Origin: an uncultured Actinomycetes bacterium
Lineage (GTDB): Bacteria > Actinomycetota > Acidimicrobiia > Acidimicrobiales > RAAP-2
Reading direction: 5' to 3'
Length of the DNA: 15,574 nt
Assembly: GCA_903854175.1 (NCBI GenBank)
Contig: CAINVQ010000205.1
Location: forward strand, 1 to 15,574
In this document: one piece after another, positions 7,916 to 14,879 of the stretch
How positions within the stretch are numbered: position 1 is the first letter of the stretch
How the letters are laid out: each line of letters starts with the position of its first letter
Program-made: the position numbers and the translations under genes
The notes under the pieces: model-generated
Told to the model about the DNA's origin: nothing
Seen by the model: the letters and a program-made list of their open reading frames with translations, nothing else
The model's database searches: none

Positions 7916-7923
7916 CTCCCCTT
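7916..7923 (-). promoter_or_regulatory. Strong Shine-Dalgarno sequence of the substrate-binding protein gene
   Basis: AAGGGGAG on the minus strand is followed by AAAA and the ATG at 7911. It fixes the start, and it contrasts with the leaderless-looking starts elsewhere in the window. Confidence 0.85.
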
Positions 7924-7925
7924 GG

Positions 7926-7940
7926 TTGATCAATGATCAA
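7926..7940. promoter_or_regulatory. 15-nt palindrome, candidate operator in the leader of the binding-protein gene
   Basis: TTGATCA-A-TGATCAA is a perfect 7-bp inverted repeat around one central base. It lies in the 5' untranslated region, just upstream of the Shine-Dalgarno sequence and about 28 bp downstream of the -10 box. A protein bound here could block elongation; as RNA it is too small and weak to be a terminator. The regulator is unknown. Confidence 0.5.
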
Positions 7941-7967
7941 TCCATAGTGCCTTTTGGCAGTATTTGG

Positions 7968-7996
7968 ATAATACACAGGGCAAATTCTTATAGCAA
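7968..7996 (-). promoter_or_regulatory. Candidate -35/-10 promoter of the substrate-binding protein gene
   Basis: On the minus strand TTGCTA (7991-7996) and TATTAT (7968-7973) are separated by 17 bp, which fits a housekeeping sigma factor promoter. The sequence upstream (about 7997-8060) is very AT-rich and could act as an UP element. The predicted start near 7961 gives a leader of about 50 nt holding a small inverted repeat TGCC-TTTT-GGCA (7948-7959), the 15-nt palindrome and the Shine-Dalgarno sequence. Confidence 0.6.
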
Positions 7997-8075
7997 ATTA
8001 GAATTCACAAATAAATCACATTAAATTTGCTTAATTAAATAATTTTATAGAGGCTAATTACTCGTTGACAAGGGA
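7997..8075. other. AT-rich intergenic tract between the SDR and binding-protein genes
   Basis: This stretch is almost free of G and C until about 8050. It contains AAATTTG- and TTAATTAA-type segments and the far arm of a loose inverted repeat GCAAATT (7993-7999) / AATTTGC (8024-8030). I see no gene and no GC-rich terminator hairpin for the SDR operon, so some readthrough into the binding-protein gene is possible. The tract may serve as an UP element or curved DNA for the downstream promoter. Confidence 0.5.
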
Positions 8076-8984
8076 TTATGAAAGCGACGTGTTCAGTATT
8101 TCTTCAATGCTTCTTTGCTGAAATGCAAATCCGCTTTGCTCAAGGAGGCTCGGCAGCACTTTGGTGCTTGAAAATACCACCTGATCAGCCATTTCGCTAC
8201 CTAGGGCAATTTTCAAAGCAAAACCGGGAACTGCAAGTAGCGTCGGTCGCTTCAGCTGTGCACCAAGTGCTTTAGTGAAAATGGCGTTAGTAACTGGGCT
8301 TGGTGACACAAGGTTGACTGGTCCACTGAGCTTCTTGTCCATTGTCCAAATAATTGAACGAATTTCATCGTTTAAAGAAATAGGGCTGATCCACTGTCTT
8401 CCTGAAGCAAGCTTTCCTCCAAGTCCCAGCTGGAACAGGGGGAGTTGCTTCTTTAAGGCTCCGCCAGCTTTGGTCATGACAATTCCAGTTCGAAGGAACG
8501 CAACACTCCCACCACTGCTTGCAAATGGGGCTGCGGCATTTTCCCATTCAACACAAACTTCAGAAAGAAAACCAGTACCGCGTGAGGATGTTTCGGTTAA
8601 TGATTCGTCTCCTCGAGAGCCGTAGAAACCAATCGCGGACCCACTGAGCAAATGTGGAACACCACTGTTCATTGACTGCAGCGCAGAGACCAATAGTTTT
8701 GTGGTGTTAAGACGTGAGTTAAGAATTTCATTCTTACGACTCTTGCTCCAGCGCTTGTCGCCAATTCCGGCACCCGCTAGATGGATAACTGCATCGAATC
8801 CACCAGCTGCACGCAGATCATTTTCGTCTACGTCACCAGAACCGGGATTCCACCTGACTACTTTGCTCGCCGAACTCTTTGTTTCAGGTCGAACAAAACG
8901 AATTACTTCATCGCCTCGTTCTTCGAGTGCCTGGCAAAGTTGTGACCCAATTAATCCTGAAGCTCCAGTTATTCCTACGCGCAT
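8076..8984 (-). CDS. TIGR01777-family NAD(P)-dependent epimerase/SDR (YfcH/SDR39U1-like)
   Basis: This is an extended short-chain dehydrogenase/reductase of the YfcH/SDR39U1 type, whose substrate and pathway are not established. Counting from ATG 8984 (302 residues), the Rossmann dinucleotide motif GITGASGLIG is at the N-terminus. It is followed by RWNPGSG, HLAGAGIGDKRW and SRLNTTKLL, the SAIGFYGSRGDE segment, RTGIVMTKAGGALKK and RQWISPISLNDE, all typical of the family. A C-terminal DUF1731-like region (PTLLAVPGFALKIALG...ILNTSL) completes it. A TTG start at 8996 would add four residues, but GGGAG at 8990-8994 is 5 nt before ATG 8984, which favours ATG. The gene overlaps the end of the upstream hydrolase gene by 10 nt, so the two form an operon. 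Confidence 0.93.
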   Translation of the reverse strand: MRVGITGASGLIGSQLCQALEERGDEVIRFVRPETKSSASKVVRWNPGSGDVDENDLRAAGGFDAVIHLAGAGIGDKRWSKSRKNEILNSRLNTTKLLVSALQSMNSGVPHLLSGSAIGFYGSRGDESLTETSSRGTGFLSEVCVEWENAAAPFASSGGSVAFLRTGIVMTKAGGALKKQLPLFQLGLGGKLASGRQWISPISLNDEIRSIIWTMDKKLSGPVNLVSPSPVTNAIFTKALGAQLKRPTLLAVPGFALKIALGSEMADQVVFSSTKVLPSLLEQSGFAFQQRSIEEILNTSLS

Positions 8985-9772
8985 GTCTGCTCCCAAAGTG
9001 AAGTTATTACATCTGACAGTTGATCTGGATTTCGAAGGTGAGCGCCATGCCCCGCGTTCTCAATAGAAATTGTTTTCATCGAAGGAATGACTCGGTTCAA
9101 CTCTTCACAAAGTGAAAGGTAGTAGTCCTTAATAATTCCGTCACCATGAACGTAGGCGGAAGGAACTTTCAAATCAACAATGTTGTAGGGAGCATTGTCA
9201 CGAAGTTCTTTGAGGTCCGAGAGGAGCCCTTCGCCGTCGAGTCTGCGAGATTCTTTTTCTTCTTCACTTAATCGTTCCCAAATTTTTGGAGAAACCATTC
9301 GACTGAAAAAATGTTCTGCTTCGTATCGAGCGTCGTCAGTGAGCGGAGGTCGATTGACGTGACGGTAGAGCACCCACGGGAGAGGAGACTCGTAGGAAAC
9401 GACCAAGTCAACTTTTGCCGGCATGTTGATTGCAACCGCTTGAGCAATCACTCCTCCAAAGCTGTGCCCGAACAAGATCACGGGGCCAGATTGTGTTGCA
9501 ACAATCTTTGAAAGGTCTTCAATATGCATTTCAAGGCCCAAGGGTGTAAGCCCACGAGATCCTTGGTACCCACGGCGGTCGTATGCAATTACGTCAAATT
9601 TTTCGAGGCGACGCGCTATGCGAGCAAACGAGCCTCCTCGGTCAAGACCACCATGAATACAAATAACTGTTGCTAAAGGGTTCTTAACGCGTCGCTCGGC
9701 AATAGCTAGGCCTGGCACTAGCGAATCTGTTGAAAATTCGAGTGAACTGGGCGAATCGGGGAGCGAAGTCAC
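8975..9772 (-). CDS. Alpha/beta hydrolase fold protein
   Basis: This 265-residue alpha/beta hydrolase is probably a cytoplasmic esterase or related enzyme; the substrate is unknown. The oxyanion-hole segment CIHGGLDRGGSF (38-49) is followed by IAYDRRGYQGSRG (62-74), the nucleophile elbow GHSFGG (102-107) with S104, HGD (209-211) with candidate acid D211, and a C-terminal GHGAHLRNPD (241-250) with H242 or H245 as the triad histidine. There is no signal peptide. The GTG start at 9772 is preceded by TAGGTT at exactly 6 nt and no Shine-Dalgarno sequence. The stop overlaps the downstream SDR gene, so both are probably one transcript. Confidence 0.9.
   Translation of the reverse strand: MTSLPDSPSSLEFSTDSLVPGLAIAERRVKNPLATVICIHGGLDRGGSFARIARRLEKFDVIAYDRRGYQGSRGLTPLGLEMHIEDLSKIVATQSGPVILFGHSFGGVIAQAVAINMPAKVDLVVSYESPLPWVLYRHVNRPPLTDDARYEAEHFFSRMVSPKIWERLSEEEKESRRLDGEGLLSDLKELRDNAPYNIVDLKVPSAYVHGDGIIKDYYLSLCEELNRVIPSMKTISIENAGHGAHLRNPDQLSDVITSLWEQTCA
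8990..8994 (-). promoter_or_regulatory. Shine-Dalgarno sequence that decides the SDR start
   Basis: GGGAG on the minus strand is followed by 5 nt and ATG 8984. It lies within the end of the hydrolase gene and supports this ATG over the TTG at 8996. Confidence 0.65.
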
Positions 9773-9778
9773 ACTGAA

Positions 9779-9784
9779 AACCTA
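9779..9784 (-). promoter_or_regulatory. Candidate leaderless -10 element of the hydrolase-SDR operon
   Basis: TAGGTT on the minus strand is exactly 6 nt before the GTG at 9772. A possible -35 (AGGACA, 9804-9809) is 19 bp away, a looser spacing than normal. It shares the 72-bp divergent gap with the kgd promoter. Confidence 0.5.
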
Positions 9785-9832
9785 GTGGTTTAAATATGGA
9801 TCCTGTCCTTTCTAATTGCCTTCAAAACGCCC

Positions 9833-9838
9833 TAGGCT
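9833..9838 (+). promoter_or_regulatory. Candidate leaderless -10 element of the kgd operon
   Basis: TAGGCT is exactly 6 nt before the GTG at 9845. No Shine-Dalgarno sequence and no convincing -35 box are visible. It diverges from the hydrolase promoter across the same 72-bp gap. Confidence 0.5.
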
Positions 9839-9844
9839 ATAGAC

Positions 9845-12800
9845 GTGACAACTCCCCCTGACTCCACGGCGCCACAAGTAATTAAGGGCTCTTTTGGGCC
9901 TAATGCCTGGTTGGTTGATGACATGTATGACCGCTTCCTTGCGGACCCTTCTTCTGTAGCTCCAAGCTGGCAAGAATTCTTTGCTGACTACCAGCGTTCG
10001 CCACTTCCGCCAGTTGCAGTCACACAAAATGTTGCAACAGCACCACAAGTGAGTGCACCTCAGGCTGCAGCGAAGCCAGTTGTCATTGATGCAGGCGCCA
10101 CACCTCTTCGAGGAGCTGCAGCACGCATTGTTACCAACATGGAAGCGAGCCTCAGCGTTCCAACCGCTACAAGTGTTCGCTCAGTATCTGCACGCCTTCT
10201 TGAAATTAACCGAACAGCACTCAATGAATCACTTTCTAGAACTACTGGTGCCAAGGTTTCATTCACACACCTCATTGCATTCGCGATTGTTCGAGGACTT
10301 CGTGAAATTCCATCTATGAACGCTTCATTTGTCGAAGCAGTAGATGAAAAAGGGACACCAGGAGTTAATCGTCACGAGCACGTAGGTCTAGGACTTGCGG
10401 TTGACGTCGAAAAGTCTGATGGAACACGGAACCTTCTTGTTCCTGTTATTAAAAATGCAGACACAATGAATTTCCGTGAGTTCTTGCTCGCGTACGAAGA
10501 ACTCGTACGCAAAGTACACAACGCATCATTCGGTGCAGATGACTTCGCCGGAGCTACATGTTCACTTACTAACCCTGGAACCATCGGAACAGTCCAGTCA
10601 GTTCCACGACTCATGCCCGGCCAGGGAGCAATCTTTGGTGTTGGCGCACTCGGATGGCCAGCTGGATTCGAAGCTGCCGACCCACGTGCACTTTCAGAGC
10701 TTGGTGTTGGAAAAGTAATGACACTGACTTCAACGTATGACCACCGAATCATTCAGGGTGCTGAGTCTGGAATGTTCCTTAAGTACGTTTCTGAATGCCT
10801 AACTGGCGGACACAACTTCTACGATGATGTTTTTGGCGCACTTGGAATTCCATACGAGCCAGCTCGTTGGGCGAAGGATGTAAATCCTGGATCAAGTGAT
10901 GATGACTCAGAAAAAATTCTCAAGCAGATTCGTGTTCAAGAACTCATCAACATGTACCGAGTTCGTGGTCACTTGAATGCTCACCTCGACCCACTTCACA
11001 ATGAGCCACCGGCAATACACCCTGAGCTCGATCTAGCAACATATGGTCTATCGATTTGGGATCTTCAACGCACATTTGTTGTTGACGATGTTGCTGGCCT
11101 CAAGGAAGCAACACTTGAAAAGATTCTTTCTGTGTTGCGCGATGCGTACTGTCGCACCGTTGGTATTGAATACGGTCACATCATGGACCTCGAGCAGAAG
11201 AAGTGGATTCAAAAGCGAGTCGAAGGTGTAAGCAACACTTCAACAATCGAAGAAAAGAAGCGAATTCTTGAAGCGCTCAATGAAGCAGAAGTGTTCGAGC
11301 GATTCCTGCACTCTCGTTACGTAGGTCAAAAGCGATTCGGACTCGAAGGTGGAGAGTCAACAATCGTTGCGCTACAAACCATTCTTGACGCTGCAGCTGA
11401 CAAAGGCATCAAAGAAGCAGTGATTGGGATGGCCCACCGCGGACGTCTCAACGTACTTGCGAACATTGTGGGCAAGTCCTACAGCGACATCTTCTCTGAG
11501 TTCGAAGGAAACCTCGACCCTGAAAGTGTTCAGGGAAGCGGTGACGTTAAATATCACAAGGGCGCTCGTGGAGTATTCAAAAACCTTCGTGGCGCAACTA
11601 TTGAAGTTTCAATGGCTTCAAACCCATCACACCTTGAAGCGGTAAGCCCAGTTGTTGAAGGAATTGTCCGCGCGAAGCAGGACCTTATTCTGCGTCCTAG
11701 CGATGGAACAAAGAAAATCAAGTCAAGCAAGCAGTACCCGTACGTTGCACTTCTCATTCACGGTGACGCAGCATTCGCTGGACAAGGTGTAGTCGCAGAG
11801 ACGCTGAACCTTTCACAGTTGTCTGGTTACCGCGTAGGTGGAGCAGTCCATATTGTTATTAACAACCAGGTTGGATTTACAACTGCACCTGACTCAGCTC
11901 GTTCAAGTTTCTACACAACTGACGTTGCCAAAATGATTCAGGCACCTATTTTCCACGTAAACGGTGACGACCCTGAAGCATGTGCTCGAGTTGCACGTCT
12001 TGCATTTGACTACCGCGAAGAGTTCCACCGCGACGTAGTCCTTGACATTGTTTGCTACCGCCGCCACGGTCACAACGAAGGTGATGACCCTAGCTACACT
12101 CAGCCTCAGATGTACAAGATCATTGATCAGATGCGCCCGGTACGAAAGATGTACACCGAGTCGCTTGTTCGTCGCGGGGACCTCTCAATTGAAGAAGCTG
12201 AAGCAGCACTTGATGACTTCAACACTCGACTTCAGAGCGTTCTCGATGAAGTTCGTACCGTTCCTGTTCCAAAGCTCGACGGTGTTCCCGCTTCGGCGAT
12301 TCCTGCGGACACAGCGCATCCTCAAAGTGGTGTTGCAAAGTCAACGTTGCTCGAAATTGCCAAAGCGACTGTTTCTGCACCTGAGGGATTCACTATTCAC
12401 CCGAAGCTCGAACGTCAGTTCCAGCAGCGCAATCAATTAGTTGAGTCTGGTGAAGTTGACTGGGCCCTCGGCGAAGCAATGGCCTTTGGTTCACTTGTGC
12501 TCGACGGGTCAAATGTTCGACTCATGGGGCAAGACTCACGACGCGGAACGTTCTCGCACCGACACGCTGCACTGATTGACTACGAAAACGGATCACAGCA
12601 TGTCCCACTCGCGAGTCTCAATGAAGCCAAGGGATTCTTCACTGTTCGAGACTCATTCCTCAGTGAATATGCAGCACTCGCGTTTGAATACGGTTATTCC
12701 GTCGAAGCTCAGAACACGCTTGTTGCGTGGGAAGCACAGTTCGGTGACTTTGTAAATGGTGCTGAAATCATCATTGACAACTTCCTCGTCGCGGCAGAAG

Positions 12801-13474
12801 ACAAGTGGGGACAAACCGCAAACGTTGTAATGCTGCTTCCTCATGGATACGAAGGTCAAGGACCAGAGCACTCGAGTGGAAGAATCGAACGATTCTTGTC
12901 ACTCTGTGCACGAAACAACCTACGAGTGGCTCAGCCAACAACGTCAGCCCAGTACTTCCACCTACTTCGTAGCCAAGTGCTGCGTGAGCACAAGAAGCCG
13001 CTCATTGTCTTCACCCCGAAGTCAATGCTTCGTGCAGTGCAGACACGCTCACCGCTCAGCGAGTTCGAGACTGGTTCATTCCAAACAGTTCTTGTTGACA
13101 ACAAAGTTGATTCGAAGAGTGTTAAGCGAGTTGTACTGGCAACTGGAAAAATTTCTCATGAAGCGATTGCTCGTCGTGATGAAACAAACGCCAACAGTGT
13201 TGCGGTGGTGCGCGTAGAACAGATCTACCCATGGCCAACTGATCGCATTCAAGAAATTGTAAGTAGCTATCCAAACCTAGAAGAAGTTGTCTGGTTGCAA
13301 GAAGAGCCAGAGAACATGGGTTGCTGGCCATTTGTTCACCTTCAGATGCACAGCTCAATGCGCGACAAGAAGGTACGCCACGTTGCTCGTGCTGAATCAG
13401 CAAGTCCAGCAACAGGAAGTGGACTTGTACACGCTGCAGAACAGTCTGACCTTCTGGATCGAGCAATCGGGTGA
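9845..13474 (+). CDS. kgd: Multifunctional 2-oxoglutarate decarboxylase/dehydrogenase E1-E2 fusion (Kgd/SucA type)
   Basis: This is the actinobacterial form of the 2-oxoglutarate dehydrogenase component, acting at the 2-oxoglutarate to succinyl-CoA step of the TCA cycle. In order, the 1209 residues contain: the short N-terminal 2-oxoglutarate dehydrogenase motif (FGPNAWLVDDMYDRFL, 17-32), an Ala/Pro-rich linker, an E2-type acyltransferase domain (about 88-335) with TYDHRIIQGAESGMFL and catalytic-type H300, and the thiamine-diphosphate E1 part (about 355-1205). The E1 part has HRGRLN (531-536), GDAAFAGQGVVAETLNLS (640-657) with NN 673-674 for ThDP/metal, and RRHGHNEGDDPSYTQP (739-754). No lipoyl domain is present, as is normal for this family; the lipoyl-bearing E2 and E3 should be encoded elsewhere. 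Length agrees with mycobacterial Kgd (about 1230). The GTG 9845 start is supported by the -10 at 6 nt. The stop overlaps the next gene by 4 nt. Confidence 0.96.
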   Translation: MTTPPDSTAPQVIKGSFGPNAWLVDDMYDRFLADPSSVAPSWQEFFADYQRSPLPPVAVTQNVATAPQVSAPQAAAKPVVIDAGATPLRGAAARIVTNMEASLSVPTATSVRSVSARLLEINRTALNESLSRTTGAKVSFTHLIAFAIVRGLREIPSMNASFVEAVDEKGTPGVNRHEHVGLGLAVDVEKSDGTRNLLVPVIKNADTMNFREFLLAYEELVRKVHNASFGADDFAGATCSLTNPGTIGTVQSVPRLMPGQGAIFGVGALGWPAGFEAADPRALSELGVGKVMTLTSTYDHRIIQGAESGMFLKYVSECLTGGHNFYDDVFGALGIPYEPARWAKDVNPGSSDDDSEKILKQIRVQELINMYRVRGHLNAHLDPLHNEPPAIHPELDLATYGLSIWDLQRTFVVDDVAGLKEATLEKILSVLRDAYCRTVGIEYGHIMDLEQKKWIQKRVEGVSNTSTIEEKKRILEALNEAEVFERFLHSRYVGQKRFGLEGGESTIVALQTILDAAADKGIKEAVIGMAHRGRLNVLANIVGKSYSDIFSEFEGNLDPESVQGSGDVKYHKGARGVFKNLRGATIEVSMASNPSHLEAVSPVVEGIVRAKQDLILRPSDGTKKIKSSKQYPYVALLIHGDAAFAGQGVVAETLNLSQLSGYRVGGAVHIVINNQVGFTTAPDSARSSFYTTDVAKMIQAPIFHVNGDDPEACARVARLAFDYREEFHRDVVLDIVCYRRHGHNEGDDPSYTQPQMYKIIDQMRPVRKMYTESLVRRGDLSIEEAEAALDDFNTRLQSVLDEVRTVPVPKLDGVPASAIPADTAHPQSGVAKSTLLEIAKATVSAPEGFTIHPKLERQFQQRNQLVESGEVDWALGEAMAFGSLVLDGSNVRLMGQDSRRGTFSHRHAALIDYENGSQHVPLASLNEAKGFFTVRDSFLSEYAALAFEYGYSVEAQNTLVAWEAQFGDFVNGAEIIIDNFLVAAEDKWGQTANVVMLLPHGYEGQGPEHSSGRIERFLSLCARNNLRVAQPTTSAQYFHLLRSQVLREHKKPLIVFTPKSMLRAVQTRSPLSEFETGSFQTVLVDNKVDSKSVKRVVLATGKISHEAIARRDETNANSVAVVRVEQIYPWPTDRIQEIVSSYPNLEEVVWLQEEPENMGCWPFVHLQMHSSMRDKKVRHVARAESASPATGSGLVHAAEQSDLLDRAIG

Positions 13475-14448
13475 GTTCAAAGTCACGTCTACGGGTAGTT
13501 GTAGACGGCTCAAACTTTGCTACAGAGAACCGCAAGGTTCCTAGCTTGACGCAACTAGATGATGCAGTTCGTGCGTTCCAAGATGAGAATCCTGGAGCAG
13601 AAGTAATTGTTGTCGTTGATGCTTCGTTTGAGCACCGTGTAGCAAGCTCAGAACGTAGCAAGTTCAAAGAAGCTGAGCTCGCTGGAGAAATTGTTACGCC
13701 GCCGGCTGGAGCAATTGGTCGAGGCGATGCTTTTATTTTGAAGATCGCTGACCGAATTAACGCTGTTGTGTTGAGCAATGACTCTTTCCAGGAATTCCAG
13801 ACTCAGTACAAATGGCTCTTTAACGAAGGTCGACTCATTGGCGGAAAGCCAGTGCCAACCGTTGGATGGGTATTTACTCCACGCCTTCCTGTTCGTGCCG
13901 CTAAGAGCACACACACAACAAAGAAACTTGCAGTGGCTCTTCCAAATGGAGCCAAGCCTTCAATTGGAACAACACTCACACCGGTAAAGGTCGCTAAGAC
14001 CGTAAAGAAGACGCCTGTAAAGCCTGTAAAGAAAACTGCAAAGCCAATAAAAAAGGCCGCCACAAAGAAATCAGCACCAGTTAAGAAGTCGACTGCTAAA
14101 AAAATTGCCAAGCCTACAAAGAAGGTTGCAAAGCAGACTGCACCAGTCGTCGCACTTCGACGTGGTCGCCAACCTGTAAATCCAGAAATTGATTTCTCAG
14201 TCTTTAGATCAACATTCCGAGTTGGATCACGCGTCGAAGGTGAAGTGACTGCGTTCACCTCACACGGTGCAGTCATCAAGGTGACAATCAAGGGCGGAAA
14301 GTTGATCGAGTGTTATGCACCAACAACATCACTTGGTAGCCCCGCTCCAGTACGTGCACGTGACGTATTGAAGCGTGGTGACAAGAAGCTCTTCAAATTA
14401 GTAACCGTTGATAGTGAACGTCGAATTGCGGAGCTCTCGCTTCCATGA
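13471..14448 (+). CDS. Regnase/Zc3h12a-like NYN nuclease with lysine-rich linker and S1-like domain
   Basis: This 325-residue protein is a probable RNase of the NYN/PIN superfamily. Domain 1 (about 6-140) resembles the Zc3h12a nuclease: VVVDGSNFA (9-17) with D12, VVVDAS (47-52) with D50, GRGDAFILKIAD (83-94) with D86, and VLSNDSFQEF (100-109) with D104. Compare the DGSNVA, DDRFI.KLA and VSNDTYRDL motifs of Regnase. Residues about 172-222 form a Lys/Pro/Ala/Thr-rich tract, histone H1- or HupB-tail-like, able to bind nucleic acid. The C-terminus (about 248-325, FRVGSRVEGEVTAFTSHGAVIKV...ERRIAELSL) has the pattern of an S1/OB-fold RNA-binding domain. Function is inferred: a targeted RNA endonuclease, substrate unknown. 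The GTG start overlaps the kgd stop (GTGA) and the stop overlaps the next ATG, so it is co-translated in the kgd operon. No partner antitoxin gene is seen. Confidence 0.8.
   Translation: MSSKSRLRVVVDGSNFATENRKVPSLTQLDDAVRAFQDENPGAEVIVVVDASFEHRVASSERSKFKEAELAGEIVTPPAGAIGRGDAFILKIADRINAVVLSNDSFQEFQTQYKWLFNEGRLIGGKPVPTVGWVFTPRLPVRAAKSTHTTKKLAVALPNGAKPSIGTTLTPVKVAKTVKKTPVKPVKKTAKPIKKAATKKSAPVKKSTAKKIAKPTKKVAKQTAPVVALRRGRQPVNPEIDFSVFRSTFRVGSRVEGEVTAFTSHGAVIKVTIKGGKLIECYAPTTSLGSPAPVRARDVLKRGDKKLFKLVTVDSERRIAELSLP
13984..14137 (+). repeat. Degenerate Lys/Pro-codon repeat tract in the NYN gene
   Basis: This is an A-rich stretch of imperfect short repeats based on GTAAAGAAG/CCTGTAAAG-like units. It encodes repeated (T/P)-x-K-K units such as KTPVKPVKK and KPIKK. 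It is low-complexity and likely prone to length change between strains. Confidence 0.65.
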
Positions 14449-14879
14449 GTGAACTTTCGATGAATCCAATTGACTGGTTACCTCATCGTGCCCCATTTCT
14501 TCTTCTCGACAAGATGATCAGAATTGAACCTGGAATTCGTGCCGTGGGTACGTGGACACTTACTGGTGATGAATGGTTCTTCCCTGGACATTTTCCGGGC
14601 CGCCCAACTACACCAGGGGTACTGCTCCTCGAATCACTAGCTCAGTGTGGTGGCGTAGCTGTGCTCGCTGACCCTCGCTACACCGGAAGACTTCCTTTAT
14701 TTGGTGGGGTGGAGAACGCCAGGTTTCGTCGTCAAGTCGTTCCAGGTGACACCGTGACATTGGAAACTGAAATGACCAGGCTCTCTGCTCGCGGTGGCAA
14801 GGGCCACGGACGAGCAACAGTGAATGGTGAAGTTGCTGTAGAAGCTGACTTGTTGTTTGTACTTGCTGATCTGTCGTGA
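14445..14879 (+). CDS. FabZ-like (3R)-hydroxyacyl-ACP dehydratase family protein
   Basis: This 144-residue hotdog-fold protein has the FabZ signature. LPHRAPFLLLDK (12-23) is followed by FFPGHFPGRPTTPGVLLLESLAQ (begins at 45), with catalytic-type H49 and E63, and FGGVENARFRRQVVPGD (86-102). FabZ dehydrates 3-hydroxyacyl-ACP in fatty acid elongation; it usually has about 140-160 residues. The normal position of fabZ beside lipid A or other fatty acid genes is absent here, so it could be the cell's fatty acid dehydratase or a paralogue. ATG 14445 overlaps the NYN stop (ATGA). A second ATG (14460) would remove five residues. The stop overlaps the start of the exonuclease gene by 4 nt. Confidence 0.88.
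   Translation: MSELSMNPIDWLPHRAPFLLLDKMIRIEPGIRAVGTWTLTGDEWFFPGHFPGRPTTPGVLLLESLAQCGGVAVLADPRYTGRLPLFGGVENARFRRQVVPGDTVTLETEMTRLSARGGKGHGRATVNGEVAVEADLLFVLADLS

Noticed and set aside
7926..7940. FNR/CRP-type site (TTGAT ... ATCAA) in the binding-protein leader
   Set aside because: The half-sites match but are separated by 5 bases, not the 4 of the FNR consensus, and the site lies downstream of the promoter. It is kept only as a generic operator candidate.
8065..8070. Plus-strand TTGACA, a perfect -35 box
   Set aside because: No -10 element follows at 16-18 bp, and the plus strand downstream is the complement of the SDR gene, so it has no gene to serve.
8701..9066. Plus-strand 121-codon frame across the SDR/hydrolase junction
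   Set aside because: It is opposite conserved regions of two genes, including the Rossmann motif, and shows no domain or start signal of its own.
13122..13778. Long minus-strand open frame (218 codons) opposite the end of kgd and the start of the NYN gene
   Set aside because: It lies opposite two well-supported genes with clear protein motifs, its translation shows no recognisable domain, and it has no promoter or ribosome site. It is a shadow frame.
13803..14291. Minus-strand 162-codon frame with hydrophobic, Phe-rich translation that looks like membrane helices
   Set aside because: It is the complement of the lysine-rich repeat of the NYN gene; AAG/AAA codons read backwards give Phe/Leu, which imitates membrane segments.
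13471..14879. Toxin-antitoxin pair made of the NYN nuclease and its small neighbour
   Set aside because: The small neighbouring protein is a clear FabZ-like enzyme, not an antitoxin, and the NYN protein is long, multidomain and embedded in a housekeeping operon.
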